Assembly (NCBI RefSeq): GCF_011303555.1
Contig: NZ_CP049868.1
Location: 2,294,001-2,358,000, forward strand
DNA from: Pedobacter sp. HDW13
Lineage (GTDB): Bacteria; Bacteroidota; Bacteroidia; Sphingobacteriales; Sphingobacteriaceae
Length of the DNA: 64,000 nt
Direction of reading: 5' to 3'
Shown here: positions 27,724 through 36,237 of the stretch, in pieces
Numbering within the stretch: position 1 is the first letter of the stretch
Layout of the letters: the number at the start of each line of letters is the position of its first letter
Position numbers and translations under genes: made by a program
The notes under the pieces: model-generated
What the model saw: only the letters and a program-made list of their open reading frames with translations
Told to the model about the DNA's origin: nothing
The model's database searches: none

Positions 27724-28443
27724 CTACATCAGTACCAGCATCGCTGCACTCATGGCAATCATAATGGCGTCCTCAACAATGGTAACGGTGCTCATGGGTA
27801 GGTTGAAAACGGCACCCAAACAGGCGCACTGAATTTTTTTCTTGTTCAGCACACTTTCTAAAACACCCAAAATACTAACTGTCATTACAATTAACGTAGC
27901 CCAGTTTACCACAATAGGAGATAGGTTTAAAGCGAACGACAAGCCTAATCCCAATTCGATAAATGCGTAGATATAACCCCAGGCACTAAATTTTTTTGCA
28001 ACGATATCGTACATGGCATAGCTTTCGGCAAATGCTTTTAAATTGAGCATTTTGAAGAAAGAGAAGGTAAGGAAAAAACCGGCCATGAAAATGCGCATGA
28101 AAACCATAAAATCTACAGTGCCGTTTTGCAAAGAAACAATTAATGAAACCGCAGTAACATAGCCAAAAATGAGTAAGATCGGTTTATAGGTTGCGGCCCA
28201 CGATTTGGTTTCTTCTACCATTTCGTTGTGTGCAATTGGTGAGATCTGGTATTTACTGTCTTTACCGCCCAAAGCATCTTGCAGGGTGGCTAAGCCAATG
28301 TGCTTATCCATGCTAATGGTGGCCGAGTTGGTGTCTTTCGAAACATCAACCGAGGTGATGTCAGGTAAAACCAAAAGGTTACTTTTTACTTTATTTTCGC
28401 AACCGCCACAAGTCATGCCGGTAAGTTGATAGGTGTGTGTCAT
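27724..28443 (-). CDS. HMA metal-binding domain fused to a MauE/DoxX-type membrane domain
   Basis: Starting at 28443 (MTHTYQLTGM) the protein has 239 residues; the ATG at 28461 adds six. Residues 1-65 form a heavy-metal-associated domain with metal site C12-x-x-C15 (GMTCGGC). The remaining part has four or more transmembrane helices like the MauE/DoxX redox-associated family, with a further CxC pair (IQCACLG) in the last loop. MauE relatives help deliver electrons or shape disulfides; fusion to HMA suggests handling of copper at the membrane. It lies downstream of the copper-type cluster on the same strand but after the unrelated-looking ygiD. Confidence 0.8.
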   Translation of the reverse strand: MTHTYQLTGMTCGGCENKVKSNLLVLPDITSVDVSKDTNSATISMDKHIGLATLQDALGGKDSKYQISPIAHNEMVEETKSWAATYKPILLIFGYVTAVSLIVSLQNGTVDFMVFMRIFMAGFFLTFSFFKMLNLKAFAESYAMYDIVAKKFSAWGYIYAFIELGLGLSFALNLSPIVVNWATLIVMTVSILGVLESVLNKKKIQCACLGAVFNLPMSTVTIVEDAIMIAMSAAMLVLM

Positions 28444-28527
28444 GTTATAAATTTTAAACAAATTTACCTCATCCGGTAACCTGATCTGTTACAGAATAAC
28501 CATAAAGTTTTATAGAATTTTGGATTC

Positions 28528-28613
28528 TGTCATTCTGAACGTAGTGAAGAATCTTTTACTGTTTAGAGAGGAGGTATTCTTCATTTGCAGATGCTTCGTG
28601 CCTCAGCATGACA
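28528..28613. repeat. Dispersed imperfect palindrome TGTCATTCTGA
   Basis: TGTCATTCTGA and TCAGCATGACA delimit an 86-base element with GAAGAATC/GATTCTTC-like inner arms (GAAGAATC and ATTCTTC). It sits between two minus-strand genes and looks related in design to the CGTCATCTCGA elements. Confidence 0.6.
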
Positions 28614-28619
28614 ACCGTA

Positions 28620-29444
28620 TTACCCCACTAAAACCGATGTCATGGTTAGCGAACCGCCAACGGCTTTATCGTTAAAGAAAGTAATATCTTCCTGCTCGTT
28701 TTTCAGGCCAAGGGTATAAATTAAGGGTAAATAATGTTCTGGCGTTGGGATGGCAAGCATGGCGTCAGGGCCTAAATTCCGGTAATTCATTAAAGGCTTA
28801 TGGTCGCCGTTTGCAATCAGGTTTTTGAATTTATCATTCATTTCGTTAGCCCAATCGTAACCGCCACCATTAATCATTTCCCAGCTTAACATGCGCAGGT
28901 TATGCACCATATTGCCACTGCCAATTACCAGAATACCTTTTTTACGCAAGGCATAAATTTCTTTGGCAATTTCGTAGTGCTCCTCGGGTGCTTTGGTGTA
29001 ATCGATGCTCAATTGAAGCACGGGGATATTGGCCTTGGGATACATGTGCCTTACAATGGTCCAGGTACCGTGGTCTAAACCCCAATCGTGATCTAAGCCA
29101 ACTGGTGTGCTATGAATTAGCGATGGGATTTCTGCAGCAAGTTTAGCATCACCCGGGACAGGATATTGCACGTCGAATAAGGCCTGTGGAAAGCCACCAA
29201 AATCGTGGATGGTAGATGGAAAGTCCATTGCAGTAACAAAGGTGCCACGGGTGTACCAATGCGCCGAAACCACGAGGACTGCTTTAGGAACCGGAATATG
29301 CTTCGCCAAATCGGCCCAGCTCTGGCTAAACTCATTGTGCTCAATACCGTTCATGGGCGAGCCATGGCCAATAAATAAAGTTGGCATTAAATCCGTTTGA
29401 GGCAAACGCTGAGTAAAGTTTTTGAATTGAGATAATGATGACAT
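28620..29444 (-). CDS. ygiD: 4,5-DOPA-extradiol-dioxygenase-type ring cleavage protein
   Basis: A 274-residue LigB-fold enzyme of the YgiD family, which opens catechol rings using a metal ion. Ligand histidines are in LFIGHGSPMN (H27) and VVSAHWY (H62), with LDHGTWTIVRHMYP and GSGNMVHNLR also conserved. The natural substrate in bacteria is not settled. Located between yceI-like and HMA-MauE genes on the same strand but separated from both by dispersed palindromes, so it is probably an independent unit. Confidence 0.9.
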   Translation of the reverse strand: MSSLSQFKNFTQRLPQTDLMPTLFIGHGSPMNGIEHNEFSQSWADLAKHIPVPKAVLVVSAHWYTRGTFVTAMDFPSTIHDFGGFPQALFDVQYPVPGDAKLAAEIPSLIHSTPVGLDHDWGLDHGTWTIVRHMYPKANIPVLQLSIDYTKAPEEHYEIAKEIYALRKKGILVIGSGNMVHNLRMLSWEMINGGGYDWANEMNDKFKNLIANGDHKPLMNYRNLGPDAMLAIPTPEHYLPLIYTLGLKNEQEDITFFNDKAVGGSLTMTSVLVG

Positions 29445-29477
29445 AATATCGTGTTTGTCTAATCGAAATTTAAAGAC

Positions 29478-29540
29478 CGTTCTCCTGAACTTGTTTCAGG
29501 ATCTGATGAAAGAGATTCCGGGGCAAGCCCGGAATGATGA
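29478..29540. repeat. Short dispersed palindrome with CCTGAA/TTCAGG and CCGGG cores
   Basis: CCTGAACTTGTTTCAGG and CCGGGGCAAGCCCGG hairpins in tandem upstream of ygiD and downstream of the YceI gene. Confidence 0.5.
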
Positions 29541-29549
29541 TAAGGTATA

Positions 29550-30122
29550 TTATTTTGCCTGAACAAACTCCAGGTTTAATTTAATGGCAACATCTTTAGC
29601 TACACCTGCACCAGTTGGGTCGTATTTAATGTTATAATCTAAACGGTTAATGGTTGTGGTGGCGCCAAAGCCCGCCTTTGTATTGCCTTGCTGGTCTTTA
29701 GCGGTTCCACCGTAAACTACCGCAAATTTTACATCTTTGGTTACATCGCGGATCGTTAATTTACCACTTAGTTCGTAATTGTTGCCACTTAATTTTTTAA
29801 AACCAGTGCTTTCGAATTTCATGGCTGGAAATTTCTCTGCATTGAAAAAATCATCCGTTTTCAAGTGATTGTCTCTCATGTCAACGCCTGTTGTAATGCT
29901 GTTCACATCAACCGTGAAGTTGATTTTTGCATCCGTTAAATCAGGCTTAGCTGCAGTAACTGTCCCGTCAAATTTTTTAAACGAACCATCAACAAAAGAA
30001 ATGCCCATGTGCTTAACCGAAAAGTTAACAAATGAGTGCATTGGATCGATTTTCCAGGTTGTTTGTGCGAAAGAAGCCACGCTTATTGAGGTAGCTATCA
30101 GGAATAAAAATAATTTTTTCAT
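29550..30122 (-). CDS. YceI-family periplasmic lipid-binding protein
   Basis: A 190-residue exported protein with a signal peptide (1-19, ending SFAQ). The mature lipocalin-like fold shows WKIDPMHSFVNFSVKHMG, the typical start, plus a variable VDVNSITTGVDMRDNHLKTD and a final VAIKLNLEFVQAK. YceI proteins bind polyisoprenoid chains. It has its own consensus -7 box 17 bases upstream, so it can be transcribed apart from the metal cluster genes just before it. Confidence 0.92.
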   Translation of the reverse strand: MKKLFLFLIATSISVASFAQTTWKIDPMHSFVNFSVKHMGISFVDGSFKKFDGTVTAAKPDLTDAKINFTVDVNSITTGVDMRDNHLKTDDFFNAEKFPAMKFESTGFKKLSGNNYELSGKLTIRDVTKDVKFAVVYGGTAKDQQGNTKAGFGATTTINRLDYNIKYDPTGAGVAKDVAIKLNLEFVQAK

Positions 30123-30139
30123 GTCTTGTTCTTTTTTAA

Positions 30140-30147
30140 CAAAAGTA
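30140..30147 (-). promoter_or_regulatory. -7 box of the YceI gene
   Basis: TACTTTTG on the minus strand matches TAnnTTTG, 17 bases before the start codon. Confidence 0.5.
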
Positions 30148-30196
30148 CGTTGACATTCAGAAAGATAGTCTTGATGTATGTTAAGAAAACAAGGGG

Positions 30197-30757
30197 TTAA
30201 ATTTCATCGAGCGTTTTGCGCTTATTCGCCGTTTTGGCTTTATAGGCTGATGGGGTAAGATCCGTAACTTTCTTAAACTGCGCAGAAAGATGGGCAACGC
30301 TGCTGTAGTTGAGTTGATAAGCAATTTCGCTCAGTGTGAGCTCGCCATAGGTTAACATTTCTTTTGCCTTCTCTATTTTCTGCGCAATGAAGTACTTTTC
30401 GATGGTTTGCTTTTCTACCTCCGAGAAAACAAGGCTTAGCTGTGGATACTCGAGCTTAAGTTGCTCGCTTAAATAGGCAGAGAGATTAATTTTTAAAGGT
30501 TCTTTTGAATAATGTACCAGGTTGATGATGGAAGTTTTGATCTGCTCGGCAATTTGAGTCTTCCGATCCTCCAAAAGTTCGAACCCAAAAGAATGTAAAG
30601 CCTCACTGATTTTGAGTTTATCATCAGCTGTTAAACTTCCGGGGAGGATAACTTCGCCCAGTTCAACCGAAACAGGATTAAAGCCGAGCTTCTCCAGCTC
30701 GGCTTTAACCACCATTTTACAGCGGTTGCATACCATATTTTTGATATGCAGGTGCAT
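30197..30757 (-). CDS. HMA-like metal-binding domain fused to an AraC helix-turn-helix
   Basis: A 186-residue regulator. Residues 1-60 resemble a ferredoxin-like HMA domain with the metal pair C10-x-x-C13 (NMVCNRCKMVV) followed by a beta-alpha-beta pattern. Residues 100-180 are an AraC DNA-binding region (IEKAKEMLTYGELTLSEIAY, SSVAHLSAQFKKVTDLTPSAYK). It overlaps the upstream DUF3347 gene by one base, so it is last in the cluster operon. The obvious inference is a direct copper sensor that controls the cluster. No operator could be identified with certainty. Confidence 0.85.
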   Translation of the reverse strand: MHLHIKNMVCNRCKMVVKAELEKLGFNPVSVELGEVILPGSLTADDKLKISEALHSFGFELLEDRKTQIAEQIKTSIINLVHYSKEPLKINLSAYLSEQLKLEYPQLSLVFSEVEKQTIEKYFIAQKIEKAKEMLTYGELTLSEIAYQLNYSSVAHLSAQFKKVTDLTPSAYKAKTANKRKTLDEI

Positions 30758-31260
30758 TATTTCGATTTAATAGTTTCTGAAACGTCACCACAATCAAACA
30801 TCATGCTGCCGTAGTACGGGTTTTCGATGTTTTCTTTTTCGTTTAACCAGCTGGCCTTAGCCATAGGGCAGTGTTGCACATATACGGTGGCATTATTGAA
30901 TTTAACGCTTTTAACGGTTTTAATCATCGCATAAGAAATACCCTCGAACGACTTACGTTGCGCCTTGATATCTTTTGCAGCGGCGAGCTCGGCAGCTTTG
31001 GCTTTGATTATTTTAGCCTGTTCCATCCAGGGCATGTGCTGCGTTGCAGGTAAGTCTTTGTGCGGAATAGCATCAACTTTAGCCGATAAAGCCTTTGCCT
31101 TTTCAGCTGCAAGATCTTTTTTGTCGGTAGCCAAAGCATTTTTAACATCGTAATAAGCAGTTAGGAGCTGATTAAAAGCTGCATCTGTTTTACTTTGTGC
31201 GAAAGTTAGTTTTGTAGTTGCGATGGCAATTATTGCCACCATGATCATTATTTTTTTCAT
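30757..31260 (-). CDS. Secreted DUF3347-domain protein
   Basis: A 167-residue exported helical protein with a signal peptide (about 1-21, ending TFAQ). The DUF3347 pattern is visible: FNQLLTAYYDVKNALATDK, then a later VYVQHCPMAKASWLNEKENI with a conserved cysteine, and a final MMFDCGD. The HCPMA and MFDCGD cysteines and methionines suit metal binding; DUF3347 occurs with CusB-type copper efflux adaptors. It ends one base into the HMA-AraC gene and starts 8 bases after the barrel-protein gene. Confidence 0.85.
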   Translation of the reverse strand: MKKIMIMVAIIAIATTKLTFAQSKTDAAFNQLLTAYYDVKNALATDKKDLAAEKAKALSAKVDAIPHKDLPATQHMPWMEQAKIIKAKAAELAAAKDIKAQRKSFEGISYAMIKTVKSVKFNNATVYVQHCPMAKASWLNEKENIENPYYGSMMFDCGDVSETIKSK

Positions 31261-31268
31261 GAGATCTT

Positions 31269-32081
31269 TTATTTTAATACGTTAAAAAAATTAAATTCTG
31301 CCCTTAAAAGGTACATGTTTTTGGTATATCGGTTGGTCATGTTTCCAGCTGCCTGAAAACGGTAACCCAAATCAATCCGTGTGGTGCTGTTCAAAATAAC
31401 CTGGAGTGCAGGCGCTAAATCCAGGTAAGATTGGCCTGTACCAGGATCTGTTTTACCCAGCATTTCAAAATAAACATTAAAGTTCGGCTCCTTATAGTTT
31501 TTATATACAATTGGTAAAACCAGATAACCTGATGATAAACTGTAAGAAAACATGTTGTTTGGCCTCGGCATCCCGGCAATTTGCCTGTCATTATTCTCGA
31601 AGGCATGCGCATAGCCCAATGTTGCCGATAAGGCCAATTTATGCAAAAGCTGCGTAAATATTAAACCACCCTGAACACCACTATTGTCGCCTTCTAAATT
31701 GATATCGCGGGTAAATGTTGGCCGCCTACTCGTACTTATCCGGCCAAAAGCTGCTGCCCTGAGGTGACTATGCGTCTCGTCTATCGATAGGAAGCGGTAT
31801 TTTGCATATAAGCTTCCGCCTTCCAAACGGTATTTACCGTCCATGTCTGAAAGAAAAGCCTGTGCATGGGCCATCAGGTTTTTATTGAATCCGATCATCA
31901 CCTCTGGGATGGTACGGCTCACAAAACCGGGATTGTTGAATATGCCCTCGTTGGTAATGCGTACCCCAATTGATTTTGTAGGCATATTGCTTGCCGGTTC
32001 GGTAAAAACGTATAGTTCCTGACCAAAAGTATGATTAAAAGCACCAGCCAGAACCAGTGCTAAAACTAATATCCTTTTCAT
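31269..32081 (-). CDS. Putative outer membrane beta-barrel protein of the metal cluster
   Basis: A 270-residue exported protein with a signal peptide (about 1-20, ending HTFGQ). The rest is rich in alternating aromatic/polar strands (for example GGSLYAKYRFLSID, LALSATLGYAHAF, RIDLGYRFQAAG) and ends in LLRAEFNFFNVLK, a plausible barrel-terminal strand. It has no CxxC motif. It sits 3 bases after the HMA protein gene and 8 bases before DUF3347, in the same operon, so it may form an outer membrane path or sensor for metal. No family name is claimed. Confidence 0.7.
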   Translation of the reverse strand: MKRILVLALVLAGAFNHTFGQELYVFTEPASNMPTKSIGVRITNEGIFNNPGFVSRTIPEVMIGFNKNLMAHAQAFLSDMDGKYRLEGGSLYAKYRFLSIDETHSHLRAAAFGRISTSRRPTFTRDINLEGDNSGVQGGLIFTQLLHKLALSATLGYAHAFENNDRQIAGMPRPNNMFSYSLSSGYLVLPIVYKNYKEPNFNVYFEMLGKTDPGTGQSYLDLAPALQVILNSTTRIDLGYRFQAAGNMTNRYTKNMYLLRAEFNFFNVLK

Positions 32082-32084
32082 GGC

Positions 32085-32621
32085 TTAAGAAAGCACTAAA
32101 TGGTAAACCCGGGTTTTTTTACCGTTAACAACACCCGTGCCGCTTGCATAGGCATCAGAATTAACCGAAGTAGCCTGCTTTTTAAATGCTGCGCCCGAAA
32201 TGAAATTTTTATCGATAACCGATGCTTTTACAGTACCGTTAAGGGTTTTGTTTTTGGCGTTTATAAAACGGTAAACATTTCCATTCACAATTGCCTGACC
32301 TTTATCGTCAACCTTAACCTGATCGAAAGTGAAGTCGGCGGTTAAACCACCTACCGAGAAACCGGCATCCTGAACTTTTTTACGTACCAGATCGAGGTTA
32401 ATGTCGGCACCTTTTTTAAAGGTAAGCACAAAGATGTTTTTGTTTAGATCTGGTTTTACCGAGTTAATGAAACCTAATGTTTCCAAAGATTTCTGCGTAG
32501 CATTAGAGCACATCGAGCAGGTTAATCCGGTAACCTGTAAATCGGCAGTTGATATTTGTTGCGCCGAAGCATTAACGGCGAAGAAAAGCATAATAATGCT
32601 GAATAATTTTATCGTTTTCAT
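32085..32621 (-). CDS. Exported heavy-metal-associated (HMA) domain protein
   Basis: A 178-residue protein with a signal peptide (1-20, ending ASAQQ). A heavy-metal-associated domain (about 24-95) carries C35-S-M-C38 in LQVTGLTCSMCSNATQKSLE. The C-terminal half (about 100-178) is a beta-rich domain of unknown type, ending in RVYHLVLS. It would bind Cu(I) or a similar ion in the periplasm and hand it on. The gap after the previous gene is 119 bases, so it may have its own promoter, and the barrel protein follows 3 bases later. Confidence 0.85.
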   Translation of the reverse strand: MKTIKLFSIIMLFFAVNASAQQISTADLQVTGLTCSMCSNATQKSLETLGFINSVKPDLNKNIFVLTFKKGADINLDLVRKKVQDAGFSVGGLTADFTFDQVKVDDKGQAIVNGNVYRFINAKNKTLNGTVKASVIDKNFISGAAFKKQATSVNSDAYASGTGVVNGKKTRVYHLVLS

Positions 32622-32740
32622 GATTTTATTGAATTGGAATTAAACAATCCGCCTATCCGACGGAGTTTTTTAATCAGATTTCTAATTCCCGTCACTTCAT
32701 CCGATAGCTATCAGATCGAAATGATGGGCGCGATAAAATC

Positions 32741-33142
32741 CTAATTCCTAAAAATACAATTGAAAAGATGCAGGGCAACCCGCGCAGAAAGCGGAGGGGC
32801 CTTGTTTGAGATTTTACTGAAAAAATCGGGACTGATGTTCGAGATAAACTCCAGCACCGGTGGGTGGATAAACAGCTGAATAGAAAAAAGCTTTGGCATT
32901 TGTATTTGTGCCTCTGCCTGATGACTATCCTTAACTTTTACCGTTACCTGTGTATTTTTGCAGCAGCCGTCATCTTTCTTTTCAGCAGGAATTTCTTTGC
33001 AGAATTTGCAGGAAACTTCATTGCTGAAGATTTTTACGTTTGCCAGCTTCCCACCGCAAAAGTGTAAACTTAAAGCCAAACCCATCACACTAACTGCATA
33101 GAATACAGCCAAAGAAAGTGCTATTTTTTGTTTGAGCTTCAT
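32741..33142 (-). CDS. HYC_CC_PP-family small membrane-anchored cysteine protein
   Basis: A 133-residue protein with an N-terminal membrane segment (about 7-27) and the motifs that define this Bacteroidota family: HFCGG near 27-31, SCKFC, DDGCCKNTQ, and near the end APPLSARVALHLFNCIFRN. It is rich in cysteine, so metal or disulfide chemistry is likely, and it usually lies beside HMA genes. A consensus -7 box TACCTTTG ends only 5 bases before the ATG, implying a leaderless or nearly leaderless transcript. It heads the metal cluster. Confidence 0.8.
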   Translation of the reverse strand: MKLKQKIALSLAVFYAVSVMGLALSLHFCGGKLANVKIFSNEVSCKFCKEIPAEKKDDGCCKNTQVTVKVKDSHQAEAQIQMPKLFSIQLFIHPPVLEFISNISPDFFSKISNKAPPLSARVALHLFNCIFRN

Positions 33143-33147
33143 GATTA

Positions 33148-33155
33148 CAAAGGTA
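33148..33155 (-). promoter_or_regulatory. -7 box of the HYC_CC_PP gene
   Basis: TACCTTTG on the minus strand. Only 5 bases separate it from the ATG; the -33 element is weak. Confidence 0.5.
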
Positions 33156-33236
33156 AAGCAAAAAATATCGATTTATAAGGGCATTTATTTATTGAATTTC
33201 ATTTTTTAGCTTAATTTAGCCTCAAACACCTTTTTG

Positions 33237-33959
33237 ATGAAGAAAATTTTACTATTCCTCTGCACTTTTTCGATGCTTACCGCTTTTGCTGCGAAACCTA
33301 AAAATCAATATGTGCGCATTAAAACCGAATATGGCGAATGCATTTTAAAGCTATATAATCAAACACCTTTGCATCGCGATAATTTTCTTAAACTGGTAAA
33401 AGAGGGCTACTACAATGGTGTGCTCTTCCACAGGGTGATTAAAGATTTTATGATCCAGGGCGGAGACCCCGATTCGAGAAATGCCAAACCAGATTCTTTA
33501 TTGGGAGAAGGTGGACCAAAATATACCATCCCGGCCGAGTTTAACGATAGTTTGTTCCATAAAAAGGGTGTTTTGGCTGCGGCCAGAGAAGGGGATGACG
33601 TTAATCCACAAAAAGCATCGAGCGGCAGTCAGTTTTACCTGGTACAAGGAAAGGTTTTTACCGATGAGCAATTGAATAATGTAGAGCAAAAGCGCTTGAA
33701 GTTTAAATTACCGGAGTGGCAAAGGCAGGTGTATAAAACCATTGGCGGTACACCTCATCTTGACCGCAATTATACGGTTTATGGTGAAATTATTTCCGGA
33801 TTAGAAATGGTTGATAAAATTGCAGTACTACCCACAGATAAAAATAACCGCCCAAAACAGGATGTGAAAATGGAAATTACCGTTTTGAAGAAAAGGGAAG
33901 CGAAAAAAATCGAGAAACAATTGTTACAAGCCTCTTTAAAAGATAAGGTTATCATGTAG
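33237..33959 (+). CDS. Periplasmic cyclophilin-type peptidylprolyl isomerase
   Basis: The ATG at 33237 is preferred over an in-frame TTG at 33234. The 240-residue protein has a signal peptide (1-18) and a cyclophilin domain: the N-terminal VRIKTEYGECILKLYNQTPL, then FHRVIKDFMIQGGDPDS with catalytic arginine and QGGDP motif, followed by a family insertion and HLDRNYTVYGEIISGLEMVD. It should help fold periplasmic proteins by isomerising proline bonds. It is divergent from the metal cluster and ends in a basic lysine-rich tail. Confidence 0.92.
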   Translation: MKKILLFLCTFSMLTAFAAKPKNQYVRIKTEYGECILKLYNQTPLHRDNFLKLVKEGYYNGVLFHRVIKDFMIQGGDPDSRNAKPDSLLGEGGPKYTIPAEFNDSLFHKKGVLAAAREGDDVNPQKASSGSQFYLVQGKVFTDEQLNNVEQKRLKFKLPEWQRQVYKTIGGTPHLDRNYTVYGEIISGLEMVDKIAVLPTDKNNRPKQDVKMEITVLKKREAKKIEKQLLQASLKDKVIM

Positions 33960-34050
33960 GGCAGAACAGAACCACGAATCGGATTATATGTTTCGCAGCG
34001 GTATGGCCAGGATTGGCGACCCGTTCAAACTAAATTTCTACTTAGATATC

Positions 34051-34089
34051 ATTAATTGAATCCAATTACCCGGCATTTATTCAATTAAT
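34051..34089. repeat. 11-bp perfect inverted repeat before the exonuclease III gene
   Basis: ATTAATTGAAT (34051-34061) and ATTCAATTAAT (34079-34089) flank a 17-base centre, ending 38 bases before the start of the gene. It could be an operator or the terminator of the cyclophilin gene; it lacks a T tract. Confidence 0.5.
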
Positions 34090-34127
34090 TTCTAAATTTA
34101 CCGCCCACAACAATTGAAACTTAACTG

Positions 34128-34895
34128 ATGAAAATCATCTCCTATAACGTAAATGGGATTAGGGCTGCCAGTACCAAAAACTTTTTTGGCTGGTTACAGG
34201 CTACCAATGCCGATATGGTCTGTTTGCAGGAAGTAAAAGCTTTACCGGCACAGATCCCCGAAATTATTGCACTTGTTGAGCAGCTGGGCTACCATCATTA
34301 CTGGTTCCCTGCCGAAAAAAAGGGATATAGTGGCGTGGCGATTTTGTCGAAAATTAAGCCTAACCATGTAGAGTATGGTTGTGGTGAAGAATGGATAGAT
34401 CGTGAAGGCCGTATTTTACGGGCCGATTTTGACGGTTTCTCTTTAATGAGCCTTTACATGCCTTCCGGATCAAGCGGTGATGAACGGCAGGTTAAAAAGT
34501 ATGAATTTATGCGCTTTTTTGATGTCTATATCGGAAAGCTTCGCAATCAGATCCCGAATTTAATTGTAAGTGGCGATTATAACATCTGCCATACCGCGAT
34601 TGATATCCACAATCCAAAATCGAATGCCAATTCATCGGGATTTTTGCCTGAGGAACGCGAGTGGATGCAGTTATTTTTAGATAATGGCTTTATCGATACT
34701 TTCCGTCATTTTAACAAAGATCCGCATCATTACACTTGGTGGAGTTACAGGGCCGGTTCGAGGGGCAAGAACCTGGGCTGGCGTATTGATTACCATTTAG
34801 CTACCCGGCCAATGGAAAACCGGTTAAAGAACGTAAGGATTTTACCAGATGCCGTACACTCTGACCATTGCCCTGTGCTGTTGGAGCTAGATTAA
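34128..34895 (+). CDS. xth: Exodeoxyribonuclease III (AP endonuclease family)
   Basis: A 255-residue enzyme of the exonuclease III type that cuts DNA at abasic sites during base excision repair. Motifs: MKIISYNVNGIRAA, DMVCLQEVKA with the metal-binding glutamate, VSGDYNICHTAID (the catalytic aspartate), NLGWRIDYHLAT and the final SDHCPVLLELD with catalytic histidine. All catalytic residues are present. It is followed by an AT-rich gap with a GGTTAATTG inverted repeat before hutI. Confidence 0.95.
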   Translation: MKIISYNVNGIRAASTKNFFGWLQATNADMVCLQEVKALPAQIPEIIALVEQLGYHHYWFPAEKKGYSGVAILSKIKPNHVEYGCGEEWIDREGRILRADFDGFSLMSLYMPSGSSGDERQVKKYEFMRFFDVYIGKLRNQIPNLIVSGDYNICHTAIDIHNPKSNANSSGFLPEEREWMQLFLDNGFIDTFRHFNKDPHHYTWWSYRAGSRGKNLGWRIDYHLATRPMENRLKNVRILPDAVHSDHCPVLLELD

Positions 34896-34989
34896 GTATT
34901 TGGTTAACTGGTTAATTGTTTGAACCGGTTAACTGTAACTAACATTCGATTAACCAATTATATAGTTTCAACAATTAACGATCTGGCAA

Positions 34990-36237
34990 ATGCTAATCAC
35001 CAATATAAAAGGCCTTGTTGGCTTACATCCAAAAAGCAAACTGATGCTCCGCGGCAGCGAACTGAACGATTTACATGTTTTGGAGAACGCGTGGCTCTTA
35101 ATTGAAAACGATTTGATTAAAGATTTTGGCGAAATGGATTCAATCCCCGACCATATCTCTAATGACCCATCTCAAATCTCTGCCAATGGCAGGTATGTTT
35201 TTCCTTCCTGGTGCGATAGTCACACCCATATTGTTTTTGCGGCTACACGCGAAGAAGAGTTTGCTATGAAAATACAAGGCAAAACCTACGAAGAAATTGC
35301 TGCTGCCGGTGGCGGAATTTTAAACTCTGCCAATAAGCTGCAAAAGGCCACTGAAGATGAGCTGTTCGAAAGCGCCTCGGTAAGGCTTAAGCAAATGATT
35401 CTGCAGGGCACAGGAGCTGTAGAGATTAAAAGTGGCTATGGCTTAACGGTTGAAAGCGAAATTAAAATGCTTCGTGTTATTAAACGCCTGAAAGCGAGTT
35501 TTCCGGTTCCGATAAAGGCTACCTTTCTGGCTGCTCACGCTTTTCCGGCATTGTATAAAGATGATCATGAAGGTTATATTAATCTCATCATCAACGAAAT
35601 GCTGCCGCAAATTGCAGCAGAACAATTGGCTGATTACATTGATGTTTTTTGCGAGAAGGGATTTTTCTCGGTAGCCGAAACCGATCGAATTTTAAAAGCA
35701 GGTGGTGTGTATGGCTTAAAACCAAAAGTTCACGCCAATCAACTTTCTGTATCAGGTGCTGTTGAGGTTGCGGTATTAAACCAGGCCATTTCAGTCGACC
35801 ATTTGGAGGAAAGCGACGAAGCAACCATTACGGCCTTACAAAATTCCAGTACCATAGCAACATTACTACCTTCCTGCTCGTTTTATTTAGGTATTCCGTT
35901 TGCGGATGCTAAAAGCTTTATCAAGGCCAATTTACCTGTGACTTTAGCAACCGACTATAACCCGGGGTCTACGCCATCCGGAAATATGAATTTTGTAGTT
36001 GCTTTAGCTTGTATTAAGCTCAAGATGTTTCCGGAGCAGGCCATTAATGCAGCCACGCTAAATGGTGCGGCCGCAATGGAAATTGGCGAAAATTACGGAA
36101 GTATCGCCATTGGTAAAAAGGCCAATTTGTTTATCACCAAACCTATGCCATCAATCGCCTATTTACCTTATAGTTTTGGCGAATCACAGGTAGATCGAGT
36201 TATTTTAAACGGAGAAATTTATAATGGACAGCTTTAA
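34990..36237 (+). CDS. hutI: Imidazolonepropionase
   Basis: A 415-residue amidohydrolase of histidine breakdown that opens imidazolonepropionate to formiminoglutamate. Metal ligands appear in WCDSHTHIVFA (HxH), KPKVHANQLS and DHLEE, and LATDYNPGST is the last conserved aspartate region. The overlapping hutG gene (14 bases) catalyses the next step. hutH and hutU are not in the window, so the pathway must be completed elsewhere. Confidence 0.95.
   Translation: MLITNIKGLVGLHPKSKLMLRGSELNDLHVLENAWLLIENDLIKDFGEMDSIPDHISNDPSQISANGRYVFPSWCDSHTHIVFAATREEEFAMKIQGKTYEEIAAAGGGILNSANKLQKATEDELFESASVRLKQMILQGTGAVEIKSGYGLTVESEIKMLRVIKRLKASFPVPIKATFLAAHAFPALYKDDHEGYINLIINEMLPQIAAEQLADYIDVFCEKGFFSVAETDRILKAGGVYGLKPKVHANQLSVSGAVEVAVLNQAISVDHLEESDEATITALQNSSTIATLLPSCSFYLGIPFADAKSFIKANLPVTLATDYNPGSTPSGNMNFVVALACIKLKMFPEQAINAATLNGAAAMEIGENYGSIAIGKKANLFITKPMPSIAYLPYSFGESQVDRVILNGEIYNGQL

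Noticed and set aside
33960..34050. Possible tRNA or small RNA between cyclophilin and exonuclease III
   Set aside because: No fold matching a tRNA and no consensus promoter ahead of it.
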